59,930 nucleotides of DNA. It comes from Naasia sp. Its GTDB lineage: Bacteria > Actinomycetota > Actinomycetes > Actinomycetales > Microbacteriaceae. The position numbers and the translations under genes were made by a program. The stretch spans positions 1 through 59,930 of the forward strand of contig NZ_JAODMK010000014.1 in assembly GCF_025465545.1 (NCBI RefSeq), written 5' to 3'. Shown here in pieces: positions 16,735-32,230 of the stretch. Under the pieces are notes generated by a model. It had not been told where the DNA came from. It searched no databases and saw nothing but the letters and a program-made list of their open reading frames with translations. The first letter of the stretch is position 1, and each line of letters starts with the position of its first letter.

Positions 16735-17379
16735 TCAGGCCTGCCGGCGTCCGAGGAACGCCACGACGTCGGCCAGCTCCTCGTTCGAGACGCTGTGTCC
16801 GAGGTCCTCGTAGATGTGCGACTCCAGCGACGAGTGGCGGGGCAGCCACTGCTCGGTGTGCTCGATCGCGATGCCGGGGATCACCTCGTCGACGGTTCCC
16901 CTGCCCCAGAACACCGGCGGCCTGCGCCGCTCCAGCTGTGCGTCGCCCGGCAGGTCGCCGGAGGTGACGTAGCCCGAGAGGTGCACGAGGTAGGCGAACC
17001 GGTCCGGCGCGTGGCGGAGCATCTGGGTGGCGACGGCGGCGCCCTGGGAGAAGCCGAGCAGTCCGATCGACGGGGGAGCGACGGGGAGCTCGTCGAGCCA
17101 GCGGAGCACGGCCCGCGCGGCCGCGTCGACTCCGTCGCTGTTCGGCTCACCCGGCGTGCCGAGCTCGTACCACGACCAGCCGGCCCCGTACGGGCTCGGG
17201 GCCCGCAGCGATGCGATGACGGGATGCAGCGGCAGCCGCGGGGAGAAGGAGAACAGGTCGCCCTCGTCGGCGCCCACGCCGTGCAGCAGGATCAGGAGCG
17301 GCCGGTCGGCGAGGGCCTTCGGGGCGGACGACCAGAGCACCGCGTCCGGGTCCACGCGGGGTTGGCCAGCATCCGTCAT
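16735..17379 (-). CDS. Phospholipase/carboxylesterase-family alpha/beta hydrolase
   Basis: A 214-residue alpha/beta hydrolase of the small serine carboxylesterase group. Visible elements: oxyanion strand LLILLHGVGADEGDL, nucleophile motif GFSQGAAVA, and an acid/His pair near the end (VIPGIAIEHT, then EDLGHSVSNEEL). No signal peptide is visible, so it should be cytoplasmic. Family members cleave short-chain esters or lysophospholipids; the substrate is not evident. It is 40 bp upstream of lhr on the same strand and may share its transcript. The ATG at 17379 is the only sensible start. Confidence 0.85.
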   Translation of the reverse strand: MTDAGQPRVDPDAVLWSSAPKALADRPLLILLHGVGADEGDLFSFSPRLPLHPVIASLRAPSPYGAGWSWYELGTPGEPNSDGVDAAARAVLRWLDELPVAPPSIGLLGFSQGAAVATQMLRHAPDRFAYLVHLSGYVTSGDLPGDAQLERRRPPVFWGRGTVDEVIPGIAIEHTEQWLPRHSSLESHIYEDLGHSVSNEELADVVAFLGRRQA

Positions 17380-17448
17380 CGGTCGATCTTCGCATCCGGA
17401 AGCTGACAGGACGGCGGGAGGCCGGGGAAGGGCTGGTAAGAATGGGGG

Positions 17449-17991
17449 ATGAGCTTCGTTCGGACCCCCGACCCGAACCCCGGCTGGCTGAGCGACGAGG
17501 AGCTCGAGAGCATCCGGCAGCGGCTGCCCCTGCTCTACGTAGAGGCGGTCCCCGTTCGGGTGGACGGCCTGGGGCAGGTCACCGAGGTCGGCATCCTGCT
17601 CCGCGTGAGCCAGACCGGCAACATCGCCCGCTCGATCGTCTCAGGCCGCGTCATGTACGGAGAGACCCTGCGGGACGCGCTGTTCCGGCACCTGGAGAAG
17701 GACCTCGGTCCGATGGCCTTCCCGCAGCTGCCGGTGAGCCCGAACCCGTTCTCGGTGGCGGAGTACTTCCCGCAGCCGACCCTCAGCCAGTACACCGACT
17801 CGCGCCAGCACGCCGTCGCCCTCGCCTACGTGGTCCCCGTCACCGGCACCTGCGAGCCGCGCCAGGACGCCCTCGAGCTGACCTGGCTGACACCGGAGGA
17901 GGCGGCGAGCGACGCGGTGGCCGCCGAGATGGACGGCGGTCGCGGCGCTCTGGTCAAAGCGGCCCTGGCGTCCGTCGGCCGCCTGACCTAG
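17449..17991 (+). CDS. DUF4916 / NUDIX-like hydrolase family protein
   Basis: A 180-residue protein of the actinobacterial DUF4916 group, which has a NUDIX-like fold. It opens with PGWLSDEELESIRQRLPL, and its central part (GRVMYGETLRDALFRHLEKD) occupies the position of the NUDIX box helix but departs from the canonical GX5EX7REUXEEXGU pattern. Hydrolase activity is therefore uncertain. FSVAEYFPQP and LELTWLTPEEA are further family signatures. GGGGG directly precedes the ATG, and a TAAGAAT stretch just upstream may be its -10 box, which would give a very short leader. Confidence 0.8.
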   Translation: MSFVRTPDPNPGWLSDEELESIRQRLPLLYVEAVPVRVDGLGQVTEVGILLRVSQTGNIARSIVSGRVMYGETLRDALFRHLEKDLGPMAFPQLPVSPNPFSVAEYFPQPTLSQYTDSRQHAVALAYVVPVTGTCEPRQDALELTWLTPEEAASDAVAAEMDGGRGALVKAALASVGRLT

Positions 17992-18116
17992 AGCGTCCCC
18001 TCGCTGAGCTGCCCAGCTCTGCGGCAACTCAGCGGTGACGTGCCGCAGTCCCTGGCCCAAGCATGCGCCAGGGGCCCAGTGGGCGGGTTGCTTCCGCGAA
18101 CTCACACTGACGCGAA

Positions 18117-18153
18117 AACGCTCCGGCGGTCCCGAAGGACCACCGGAGCGTTT
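18117..18153. terminator. Bidirectional terminator between the DUF4916 gene and the DEAD-box helicase
   Basis: AACGCTCCGG-C-GGTCC (from 18117) pairs with GGACC-A-CCGGAGCGTT around a CGAA tetraloop: 15 pairs with one mismatch. It is flanked by A's on the left and T's on the right, so it can terminate both convergent transcripts. Confidence 0.85.
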
Positions 18154-18170
18154 CGGCAGGAGCGGAAGGC

Positions 18171-19610
18171 TCAGCGGCCGCCGGATCGGCGACCGGCGCC
18201 GGCCTGCGACATGCGGACCAGACCGCCGACGGCGAGCGGCTTGGCGGGTGCGCCGTTGCCGCGAGCGGGACGGCCCTCGCCGCGGGCAGGACGACCGTCT
18301 CCGCGGGCGGGCCGGGCGTCGGTCCGCTCACCGGTGCGCTGTCCACCCCTGCGGGCGCGGTTGCGCTCGGCGTTGGCGCCAGTCGAGCGGCCGGAGGGCG
18401 CCTGCTCGGTGCGGATGGAGGGCGTCACGTGCGCCGCGACCACGCCGACGAGCTGGGCGATCGTCTCGCCCGCCGCGCTCGCGGCGACCGGGATCGCCGT
18501 GATGGCGGCCTTCCGGAGCAGGGCGCGCACGTCCGAGCGCTGTTCGGGCAGCACGACGGTGACGACGTCGCCGGCCTTGCCTGCCCGGGCGGTGCGACCG
18601 GAGCGGTGCAGGTAGGACTTGTGCTCCATGGGCGGGTCCACGTGGACCACCAGGTCCACGTCGTCCACGTGCACGCCGCGGGCTGCAACGTCGGTGGCCA
18701 CCAGCACGCGCACCTCGCCTGCGCCGAACGCGGCAAGGTTGCGATCGCGAGCGGCCTGGGAGAGGTTGCCGTGCAGGTCGACCGCGGGGATGCCGGAGTC
18801 GGTGAGCTGACGGGCGAGCTTCTTGGCGGCGTGCTTGGTGCGGAGGAACAGCACCCGGCGTCCGCTGCCGGAGGCCAGCTTGTGCACGAGGTCGCGCTTG
18901 CCGTCGGTCCCGGTCACTTCGAGGATGTGGTGCGTCATCGCGGCGACAGGCGAGTTGGCCTCGTCGACGGAGTGCAGCACCTGGTTGTGCAGGAAGCGCC
19001 CGACCAGCTTGTCCACGCCGTTGTCGAGCGTGGCCGAGAACAGCAGGCGCTGCCCGCCGGACGGGGTCGCGGCGAGGATGCGCGTCACGGCGGGGAGGAA
19101 GCCGAGGTCGGCCATGTGGTCGGCCTCGTCGATGACGGTGATCTCCACGGCGTCGAGGCTCACGAAGCGCTGCTTCATGAGGTCCTCGAGGCGGCCGGGA
19201 CAGGCGACGACGATGTCCACGCCGGATTTGAGGGCCGCGACCTGGCGGCTCTGGGAGACGCCGCCGAAGATCGTGGTGGTCTTCAGGCCGTAGGGGGCCG
19301 CGAGCGGCTCGATCACGGCTGCGATCTGGGTGGCCAGCTCCCGGGTCGGCGCCAGGATGAGCGCAGTCGGGTGGCCAGCACGGCGGGATCCGCCGGAGAG
19401 CGCCCCAGCGAGCCGGGCGATGACCGGGATGGCGAAGGCGAGGGTCTTGCCGCTGCCCGTCTTGCCGCGACCGAGCACGTCACGCCCGGAGAGCGTGTCG
19501 GCAAGGGTGTCGGCCTGGATGGGGAAGGGCTCCGCGATGCCCTGCTCGGCGAGCACGGAGACGATGCGGCTCGGCACGCCGAGCGCGCTGAAGGAAGGGG
19601 TAGAGCTCAT
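18171..19610 (-). CDS. DEAD-box ATP-dependent RNA helicase
   Basis: A 479-residue RNA helicase. The Q-motif region (FSALGVPSRIVSVL) is followed by GKTGSGKTLAFAIP, PTRELATQI, VIDEADHMADLGF, LFSATLD, and HRSGRTARAGKAGD (motif VI), all intact. The last 70 residues are a basic RG-rich tail containing three PARG-type units (PARGDGR, PARGEGR, PARGNGA), which usually adds non-specific RNA binding. Such helicases assist ribosome assembly, RNA decay and cold adaptation. A long upstream leader with a hairpin near the start suggests post-transcriptional control. The ATG at 19610 has only a weak ribosome-binding site. Confidence 0.92.
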   Translation of the reverse strand: MSSTPSFSALGVPSRIVSVLAEQGIAEPFPIQADTLADTLSGRDVLGRGKTGSGKTLAFAIPVIARLAGALSGGSRRAGHPTALILAPTRELATQIAAVIEPLAAPYGLKTTTIFGGVSQSRQVAALKSGVDIVVACPGRLEDLMKQRFVSLDAVEITVIDEADHMADLGFLPAVTRILAATPSGGQRLLFSATLDNGVDKLVGRFLHNQVLHSVDEANSPVAAMTHHILEVTGTDGKRDLVHKLASGSGRRVLFLRTKHAAKKLARQLTDSGIPAVDLHGNLSQAARDRNLAAFGAGEVRVLVATDVAARGVHVDDVDLVVHVDPPMEHKSYLHRSGRTARAGKAGDVVTVVLPEQRSDVRALLRKAAITAIPVAASAAGETIAQLVGVVAAHVTPSIRTEQAPSGRSTGANAERNRARRGGQRTGERTDARPARGDGRPARGEGRPARGNGAPAKPLAVGGLVRMSQAGAGRRSGGR

Positions 19611-19798
19611 GGAGAACGAGTGCCTTTCAGGCAGTATCCGACCGGAATCGGTCGGAGAGGCGAGTGCACCGGACGGCGCATCCGTTCGCCGTTAGAAGAT
19701 CCATCGCAGGGATCGGATCCTTGGGATCCGCTCCGCGGAGTGAGGGGCGTTCTTTCGACGCAGGCGCACGCAGATGGGCGCCAGATTCGTCAAGCCTA
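19611..19798 (-). promoter_or_regulatory. Long 5' leader and candidate promoter of the DEAD-box helicase
   Basis: On the minus strand TAGGCT (19793-19798), a good actinobacterial -10, lies about 185 bp before the start codon, implying a leader of roughly 175 nt. Within it an 8-bp perfect hairpin with a 4-base loop (19637-19656) sits about 27 nt before the ATG, and a GGATC-rich self-complementary stretch lies farther upstream. RNA-helicase genes in other bacteria often have regulatory leaders; here this is inference. Confidence 0.4.
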
Positions 19799-20398
19799 CC
19801 GGCTTTCCGCCTCGGGGTGGTAACGCTCGCCCACCGGCACCGCCACTGCCAGCCGATTCCCGGGCGGCGCGAGCGGGCACGCCCACGCCTCGTCGTAGGC
19901 GCACGACGGGTTGTAGGCGAAGTTGAAGTCGACCAGGAGAGCCGCCCGGCCGGGACCGAGATCGGCGCCCTTCACCGTGTCGAGGAGGTACCGGCCGCCG
20001 CCATAGGTGTCGAGCGACGGGTCGCCGACCGGAAGGAACAGGCCGCCGCCGTAGGAGTCGAGCCACCACACGTCGAGGGGGCCGGCATCCGGGACCTCGA
20101 CTCGGCCGACGAGCTGGAAGGGGACGACGCCGTCGGTTCCCGTCTCGACCTCCCACAGCCGTGGCTCGGCGGGAAGCAGGGGAAGCTCGAAGCGCCAGCT
20201 CGGGTCGTAGTCCGCCACCGGCAGCCCCGTGAACCCGGCTCGCTCCTCCGCCGGGATCGGCGAGGCGGGGTGGCTGGCGAAGAGGCGGTCGCGCCCCTCC
20301 CGCCAGAGCCGGTGCCCCTCCTCGGGGTCGGCGGCACGGACCGCGGCGTAGAGCGCGGTGACCTGGCGCCGCCAGTCGAGGATGTCCAGCGCGTCCAC
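19796..20398 (-). CDS. DUF1684 family protein
   Basis: A 200-residue protein with the hallmarks of DUF1684: the segments LPAEPRLW, SYGGGLFLP, YGGGRYLLD and the highly conserved DFNFAYNPSCAYDE near the C-terminus. No signal peptide or membrane segment is visible. The function of the family is not established; the conserved Cys, Tyr and Asp residues at the end suggest a binding or catalytic site. The GTG at 20398 follows immediately on the stop of the SRPBCC-like gene, so the two are surely cotranscribed. Confidence 0.85.
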   Translation of the reverse strand: MDALDILDWRRQVTALYAAVRAADPEEGHRLWREGRDRLFASHPASPIPAEERAGFTGLPVADYDPSWRFELPLLPAEPRLWEVETGTDGVVPFQLVGRVEVPDAGPLDVWWLDSYGGGLFLPVGDPSLDTYGGGRYLLDTVKGADLGPGRAALLVDFNFAYNPSCAYDEAWACPLAPPGNRLAVAVPVGERYHPEAESR

Positions 20399-20899
20399 CT
20401 AGACGGCCGGTTCGCCGATGCGCGATGACCAGCTCGGCGCCAGGTGGGTGAGGCGGGCGCCCCGCCACTGCCACAGCGCCCACAGACCCGGCCAGACGGC
20501 CGCCGTGTAGGGGCCGGCCGAGTAGCTGAGCCGGTCCCGATACAGGGTCTTGCCGGTGCCGGCGGGGTCAGCGGCGATCGCCATCCGGTGGTCCCAGCGG
20601 GTGAAGAGCGCGTTCAGCCCGGAGTCGCCCGTCCCGTTGTCGCGAAGGATCTGCACGCCCTCGTGGCGCCGCTCCGGGAACTCCAGGTTGAGGGTCTGCC
20701 GCCCGATCGGCACGGTGCCGGCGACCATCATCCGCACCGGGTGCGCGCCGGGCTGCCAGCGCGACGGGAACCCGCTGGGCTCGAGCGAGGCGATGTCGAT
20801 GAACGGCGCGGACACCTCCCGGAAGACCGTGGGGGACTGCAGCGCCCTCCAGGCCGCCTCGGGCTCGCAGTCGAGGAGAAGCTTGAGCAGGACCCGCAT
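20399..20899 (-). CDS. SRPBCC/START-like fold protein
   Basis: A 166-residue protein that looks like a START/Bet v1-type ligand-binding domain: N-terminal strand MRVLLKLLLDCEPEAAW, a helix (RALQSPTVFREVSAPF), a run of amphipathic strands, and a long C-terminal helix (YTAAVWPGLWALWQWRGAR). This is a fold-level judgement from pattern; no catalytic residues can be named. It heads a two-gene unit with the DUF1684 gene, which follows without any gap. Confidence 0.6.
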   Translation of the reverse strand: MRVLLKLLLDCEPEAAWRALQSPTVFREVSAPFIDIASLEPSGFPSRWQPGAHPVRMMVAGTVPIGRQTLNLEFPERRHEGVQILRDNGTGDSGLNALFTRWDHRMAIAADPAGTGKTLYRDRLSYSAGPYTAAVWPGLWALWQWRGARLTHLAPSWSSRIGEPAV

Positions 20900-20937
20900 C
20901 GCGCCAGTCTGACACGCGGGTCTCAGCGCGGAACTGG

Positions 20938-20959
20938 GGATTCCCTGGCCGGGGAATCC
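20938..20959. repeat. Inverted repeat in a divergent promoter region
   Basis: GGATTCCC (20938-20945) and GGGAATCC (20952-20959) form a perfect 8-bp inverted repeat with a 6-base centre, midway between the divergent SRPBCC-like and DUF427 genes. It could be an operator for one or both. Confidence 0.4.
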
Positions 20960-21009
20960 TCGGAGCGCGAGGCGGGTTGGCAGAGGGAGTACCCACCGAA
21001 GGAGAGCGC

Positions 21010-21312
21010 ATGAAGGCAGTCCTGAACGACATCGTGATCGCCGAGGCGGACCCCTCCGACCTCATCAAGATCGAGGGGAACTGGTACTTCCCGCCGCAGA
21101 GCGTCAACGCCGAGCTGCTCCAGAAGAGCTCCACCCCGTACACCTGCCCGTGGAAGGGCGAGTGCCAGTACTTCAGCCTCAAGTCGGGCGACGTCCTGCT
21201 GCAGGACCGCGCCTGGAGCTATCCCACCCCCTACCCGACCTCGTTCGACCGCGTGGGCAAGGACTACTCCGACTACGTGGCGTTCTGGAAGGAAGTCCAG
21301 GTCGTCGACTGA
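21010..21312 (+). CDS. DUF427 domain protein
   Basis: A 100-residue single-domain DUF427 protein. The characteristic stretch is WYFPPQSVNAELL, then TPYTCPWKGECQYFSL and the C-terminal VAFWKEVQVV. The Cys pair in TCPWKGEC is well kept. DUF427 proteins are small beta-rich cytoplasmic proteins of unknown biochemical role, frequent in actinobacteria. The ATG at 21010 is chosen because GAAGGAGAG lies directly upstream; a longer in-frame start at 20977 lacks one. Confidence 0.9.
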   Translation: MKAVLNDIVIAEADPSDLIKIEGNWYFPPQSVNAELLQKSSTPYTCPWKGECQYFSLKSGDVLLQDRAWSYPTPYPTSFDRVGKDYSDYVAFWKEVQVVD

Positions 21313-21358
21313 CCCGGTCTCCTGCTGCCGGGCTCGTCTCGCCGCCCCGGGTCGCTCC

Positions 21359-21865
21359 TCAGCGGAGGCCGGCGGCATCGGTGGCTCGCATGGCCGCCCG
21401 CCGGTCCGCCGTGCTGACCTCGCGCCTGGTCCAGGAGATGGCCCGGGTCGGTGAGAAGCCGGGGCCGCAGAGTCGGCAGGACAGCGGGGCGGTGGGAGCC
21501 CGGAACCGGTAGTGCACGTGCCCGTTCGGGCAGCGCCCCGTCCAGGGCGCGAGCTCGGACGCGGTTTCGCCGTCGTGCAGGCGCGCGCCGGTGTAGCCGA
21601 GCCGCCGGGCGACGCTCAGCCAGCGGGCACCGTGCCCGGCTCGATGGCCCGCGAGAGCGTGCGCGATCTCGTGCAGCAGCACCTGATCCACCTCGTCGTC
21701 GCTCCAGCGCGCGGCGAGGTATCGGGACACACTGATCCGCTTCGCGGAGTAGTCGCAGAGGCCGGCCCTCTTCTTGGCCGCGTCGAAGCCGAACGTCCAG
21801 GTGCTGTCGAGGTGGCGGCCGAGGAGGGCGTGCGCTCGGTCGCGCACGCGGGTGAGTTCCGCCAT
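21359..21865 (-). CDS. SprT-like zinc metalloprotease-fold protein
   Basis: A 168-residue SprT-like protein. The zinc-protease signature HEIAHALAGH occurs near residue 65 after the helix that begins SDDEVDQVLL, with a further candidate ligand region at GHGARWLSVARRLG. The C-terminal part (CPNGHVHYRF, then CRLCG) looks like a reduced zinc ribbon. SprT-like domains occur in Spartan-type proteases that cut DNA-protein crosslinks; the bacterial short forms are poorly studied. The ATG at 21865 has AAGGAG eight bases upstream. Confidence 0.85.
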   Translation of the reverse strand: MAELTRVRDRAHALLGRHLDSTWTFGFDAAKKRAGLCDYSAKRISVSRYLAARWSDDEVDQVLLHEIAHALAGHRAGHGARWLSVARRLGYTGARLHDGETASELAPWTGRCPNGHVHYRFRAPTAPLSCRLCGPGFSPTRAISWTRREVSTADRRAAMRATDAAGLR

Positions 21866-22000
21866 CGTCTTCTTCTCCTTCCCCGGCACGGCCCCGAAGC
21901 TAGCCGTGGCGCCCGACAGCGCCGCGGCCCGCCTCTCCCGGTGGCCGACAGCGACCTTCATTGTGCGCGGTCGGGCAGCCTTCCCCGCTCTCCGCCACCG

Positions 22001-22060
22001 CCGACCTGCCCACTTCGGTCGCAGATCTCGCCGAAAGACCGACCAAAGTGGGCAGGTCGG
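22001..22060 (-). terminator. Long inverted repeat, probable terminator of the PQQ-type dehydrogenase gene
   Basis: The 21-bp arms 22001-22021 and 22040-22060 are complementary at 20 of 21 positions around an 18-base loop that itself contains a CCGAA segment able to pair with TTCGG in the arm. It begins four bases past the stop of the minus-strand gene at 22065. The arms are unusually long for a simple terminator. Confidence 0.6.
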
Positions 22061-22064
22061 GGGA

Positions 22065-23225
22065 TCAGGCGGGCGCGAGGGGGATCCGGACGAGCCGGTC
22101 GTCACCGTCGCGGGGGCTGCCGCGCCCGTCCGTGTTGTTGGTGAGGAACCAGAGCGAGCCGTCCGGGGCGGCCAGCACGTCGCGGATCCGCCCGTACTCG
22201 TCCGAGAAGTACGCGGTGGCCTCGGCGCCGTCGTCCTGGATGACCCAGAGCCGCCTGCCGCCGAGGCCGGCCAGGAAGAGGGTGCCGCCGACGGCGGCAA
22301 GGCCGCTCGGGCTCGCCTCGTCGGTGCTCCACTGCCGCACCGGGTCGACGAAGCGGGCGTCGTGCGCCTCGCCCTCCACCACGGGCCACCCGTAGTTGTT
22401 GCCCGGCTCGATGCGGTTGAGCTCGTCCCAGGTGTCCTGGCCGAACTCGGCGGCCCACATCGTGCCGTCGGACGCCCACGCGAGGCCCTGCGGGTTGCGG
22501 TGGCCCAGCGACCAGACGAGCGAGTCCCCGAGCGGGTTGCCGTCGGGCACGTCGCCCTCGGGCGTCATCCGCAGGATCTTGCCGTTCAGCGAGGCCGGGT
22601 CCTGGGGCGCGTCGGGATCGCCCGCGTCGCCCACGGTGGCGTAGAGCATCCCGTCGGGACCGAACGCGATGCGCCCGCCGTCGTGGTTGCCCGCCTTCTT
22701 CAGGCCGGTGAGGATCTCCTCCTGGTCGCCCAGTTCGAGTGCCCCCGGGTCTCCGGAGAGCGGCATGCGGACGACCCGGTTGTCCGTCGCCGACGTGTAA
22801 TAGGCGTAGACCCAGTCGGCCGTGCCGTCGAGGAGCGCGCCCCCCTGGAGGAGCGCGAGCCCGAGCAGTCCGCCCTCGCCCTCGTGCACGGAGCCCGTGA
22901 CGGCGGTGACCTCCCGCAGCTGGCCGGTGGAATCGAGCTCGACGATGGTTCCGGCGTCGCGCTGGCTGATGAGCGTGGATCCGGTGTCGCCGATCGGCAG
23001 CACCGACCAGGGCGCCTCGAGCCCGGTGACGACGTCCTCCGGCGTGCCCGCCGGCTGCAGGGCGTCCTCGAGCGGCGTGCCGGAGGGCGTCGAGGAGGCG
23101 CCGGGCGGGGGGCTGGGCAGCGGAACGGGCGTCGCGCCGCCGCCCGCGTCCTGCGGGACGCAGCCGGCCAGCACAAGCGCCGCCGCGGTCAGGCCGGCGG
23201 TCGCGCTGACCCGCGGGAACACCAC
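22065..23225 (-). CDS. PQQ-dependent sugar dehydrogenase-type lipoprotein
   Basis: A beta-propeller protein of the soluble glucose/sorbosone dehydrogenase group (about 386 residues). It carries a lipoprotein signal ending in the lipobox VLAGC, so it should be anchored outside the cytoplasmic membrane. Family marks include APWSVLPIGD, GEGGLLGLAL, IAFGPDGMLYATVGDAG, HRNPQGLAW and WGAEFGQDTWDELN-type sequence. PQQ- and Ca-binding in these enzymes uses a propeller-centre His and Arg; the RNPQG and DGGRIAFG segments are consistent with that. I use the GTG at 23225, which gives a normal signal peptide; an ATG at 23306 would add 27 mostly charged residues before it. Substrate and true PQQ use are not shown. 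Confidence 0.82.
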   Translation of the reverse strand: MVFPRVSATAGLTAAALVLAGCVPQDAGGGATPVPLPSPPPGASSTPSGTPLEDALQPAGTPEDVVTGLEAPWSVLPIGDTGSTLISQRDAGTIVELDSTGQLREVTAVTGSVHEGEGGLLGLALLQGGALLDGTADWVYAYYTSATDNRVVRMPLSGDPGALELGDQEEILTGLKKAGNHDGGRIAFGPDGMLYATVGDAGDPDAPQDPASLNGKILRMTPEGDVPDGNPLGDSLVWSLGHRNPQGLAWASDGTMWAAEFGQDTWDELNRIEPGNNYGWPVVEGEAHDARFVDPVRQWSTDEASPSGLAAVGGTLFLAGLGGRRLWVIQDDGAEATAYFSDEYGRIRDVLAAPDGSLWFLTNNTDGRGSPRDGDDRLVRIPLAPA

Positions 23226-23438
23226 GAACCCGCCGGCGCCCTGGCGTCCTTGGCGCGGCTCGCGTGGCTCCCGGCGCCCGCGGCGCTCGCACTGAGCGTC
23301 CCTCATCCCCCGACGCTCGCACGTCTTCCTGCAAGCCGCACGTGTCTGGCGACGCAAGAGCGGCCGAATTGCCACTCGATGTCCCTTCCCGGGCCATGAG
23401 GGGACATCACGTGCCACTTCGGCCGGCGAGGGGAGGGG

Positions 23439-24302
23439 TCAGGGGCGGGTGCGGTCCACCGCGAGGAAGGTGCGCGCCGGCGGCGGGGACGGCTTCGCGG
23501 ACTCGTCGGTCACCACCGCGGCGCCGCCGAGGAAGTTGCGCAGCTCCGCGCCGGCCACCGCCTTGGCGGGATGCGGGCCCGCGGCGAGCAGCCGCGGCAG
23601 CCACTCGAGGGGCAGCGCCGACGTCGAGCCGATCAGCACGATGTTGCCGAAGCGCCGGCCCTTGAGGATCTGCGTCTCGGCGAGCGCGGCGACCTCGCGA
23701 ACCGCCGCGGCGAGCGTCGCGGCCTGCCCGCGGGCGAAGGCGAGCCCCGGGCCGTCGGCGAGGTTCACGGCGACCACGCCGCCGGGGGCGAGGAGGCCGG
23801 CGACCTCCCGGTAGAACTCCACCGAGGTGACGTGGGCGGGGATCTGGGCGCCGCTGAAGATGTCGACCACGACCATGTCCACCGATCCGTGGAGCGCGGC
23901 GGGCAGCTTGCCGAGGCCCGCGCGGGCGTCGCCGTAGCGGACGCGGATGCCCGAGTCCTGGGGCAGGGGGATGCGGCGGCGCACCAGATCGACCAGGGCG
24001 GGCTCGAGCTCGAGCACCTGCTGGCGCGAGCCCGGACGGGTGGCGGCGACGTAGCGGGGGAGGGTGAGGGCGCCCGCACCCAGGTGGACCGCGGTGATGG
24101 GGGCGCCGGGCTCGGCGACCAGGTCGATGACGTGCCCGATCCGCTGCACGTACTCGAAGCCCAGCTCTCGCGGGTCGTCCGGGTTCACCTGGGACTGCGG
24201 GGTGCCGTCCACCACGAGGTTGAGGAACCCCGGCCGGTACCGGTCCTCCTCCACGAGGGCTCGCATGCCGTTGGAGAGGATGGTGTCCGGCTCGCTGTCC
24301 AC
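23439..24302 (-). CDS. Spermidine synthase-like methyltransferase-fold protein
   Basis: A 287-residue protein of the spermidine synthase family. It opens with the N-terminal strand segments (FLNLVVDGTPQSQV and LGFEYVQRIGHVID), then the Rossmann motif VHLGAGALTLPRYV, the acidic strand end VLELEPALVDL, and the DARAGL and VVVDIFSGAQIP motifs. The canonical DGGDG loop of true spermidine synthases is replaced by HLGAGAL, so polyamine synthesis is doubtful, as for many actinobacterial homologues. No membrane segments. The GTG at 24302 sits about 50 bp after a good promoter. Confidence 0.75.
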   Translation of the reverse strand: MDSEPDTILSNGMRALVEEDRYRPGFLNLVVDGTPQSQVNPDDPRELGFEYVQRIGHVIDLVAEPGAPITAVHLGAGALTLPRYVAATRPGSRQQVLELEPALVDLVRRRIPLPQDSGIRVRYGDARAGLGKLPAALHGSVDMVVVDIFSGAQIPAHVTSVEFYREVAGLLAPGGVVAVNLADGPGLAFARGQAATLAAAVREVAALAETQILKGRRFGNIVLIGSTSALPLEWLPRLLAAGPHPAKAVAGAELRNFLGGAAVVTDESAKPSPPPARTFLAVDRTRP

Positions 24303-24361
24303 CCGGCGATCCTGCCATGGCGGCGACGGCCGATCGGGGGAATGCGCACGGCGCTCGCCGG

Positions 24362-24391
24362 GTTATACCCGGTACCGCACGGACAGGTCAA
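24362..24391 (-). promoter_or_regulatory. Promoter of the spermidine synthase-like gene
   Basis: On the minus strand TTGACC (24391-24386), an 18-bp spacer and TATAAC (24367-24362) form a near-consensus housekeeping promoter directed away from rpoB, about 60 bp before the GTG at 24302. Confidence 0.65.
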
Positions 24392-24400
24392 GGATTCCGC

Positions 24401-24429
24401 TGGACACCGCCTGATCGGCGACATATAGT
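24401..24429 (+). promoter_or_regulatory. rpoB-rpoC promoter
   Basis: TGGACA (24401-24406), a 17-bp spacer and TATAGT (24424-24429) match the sigma-70-type consensus well. Transcription would start near 24436, leaving a leader of about 230 nt before rpoB. The leader (24430-24665) has a GCTCCCTCC/GGGAG hairpin near 24559-24583 and no gene. Confidence 0.75.
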
Positions 24430-24665
24430 AGATCCTTGCGCTCCCACGTTCTCCCTCGCGGAGATCCTCGCCTTCATATTGCGGTCGGCGGTCGCGTGCC
24501 CACAACCTCGACCCTTCTCCGGCCCTTCGGTCTGACTATTCGTCGAGCGCGCTGGCTCCCTCCAAGCAGGGAGATCACCGGGAGTTTCTCGTCCCATCGT
24601 TCCATCCCATACTCGGCACACCGACAGTGACACGGCTCCCACCAGGGGCCCCGGAGGTTATTTCT

Positions 24666-28154
<3,489 letters not shown>

Positions 28155-28203
28155 TCCGCAGCCCGTCTCAACGATCTATACGTAACGCAGGGAAGAAGAG
28201 AAA

Positions 28204-32070
<3,867 letters not shown>

Positions 32071-32173
32071 GTTGCGCGGGGCCGAGAGGCCCCCGCACAA
32101 CGCAGGTTCAGGGCGCCGCGCGCTCGCGACGGGTCAGAGACCCGTGCAGGCTCACGGAACCTGAACACACGAA

Positions 32174-32208
32174 CGAAGGCCCCCACTCCACTGGAGCGGG
32201 GGCCTTCG
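32174..32208. terminator. Terminator after rpoC
   Basis: CGAAGGCCCCC-A-CTCC pairs with GGAG-C-GGGGGCCTTCG around a 3-base loop: 15 pairs with one mismatch. It serves rpoC and the convergent GH1 gene. Confidence 0.9.
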
Positions 32209-32230
32209 TCGTACCGGTCGTGGGGCGGCG

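Noticed and set aside
12150-16967. A very long open frame (about 1,600 codons) on the plus strand, antisense to lhr
   Set aside because: The minus strand encodes an intact Lhr helicase with all motifs. The antisense frame is low-complexity Gly/Ala/Arg sequence and arises from GC-rich third positions.
21866-22300. N-terminal extension of the SprT-like frame
   Set aside because: It would run through the long inverted repeat and into the dehydrogenase gene; a strong ribosome-binding site supports the ATG at 21865.
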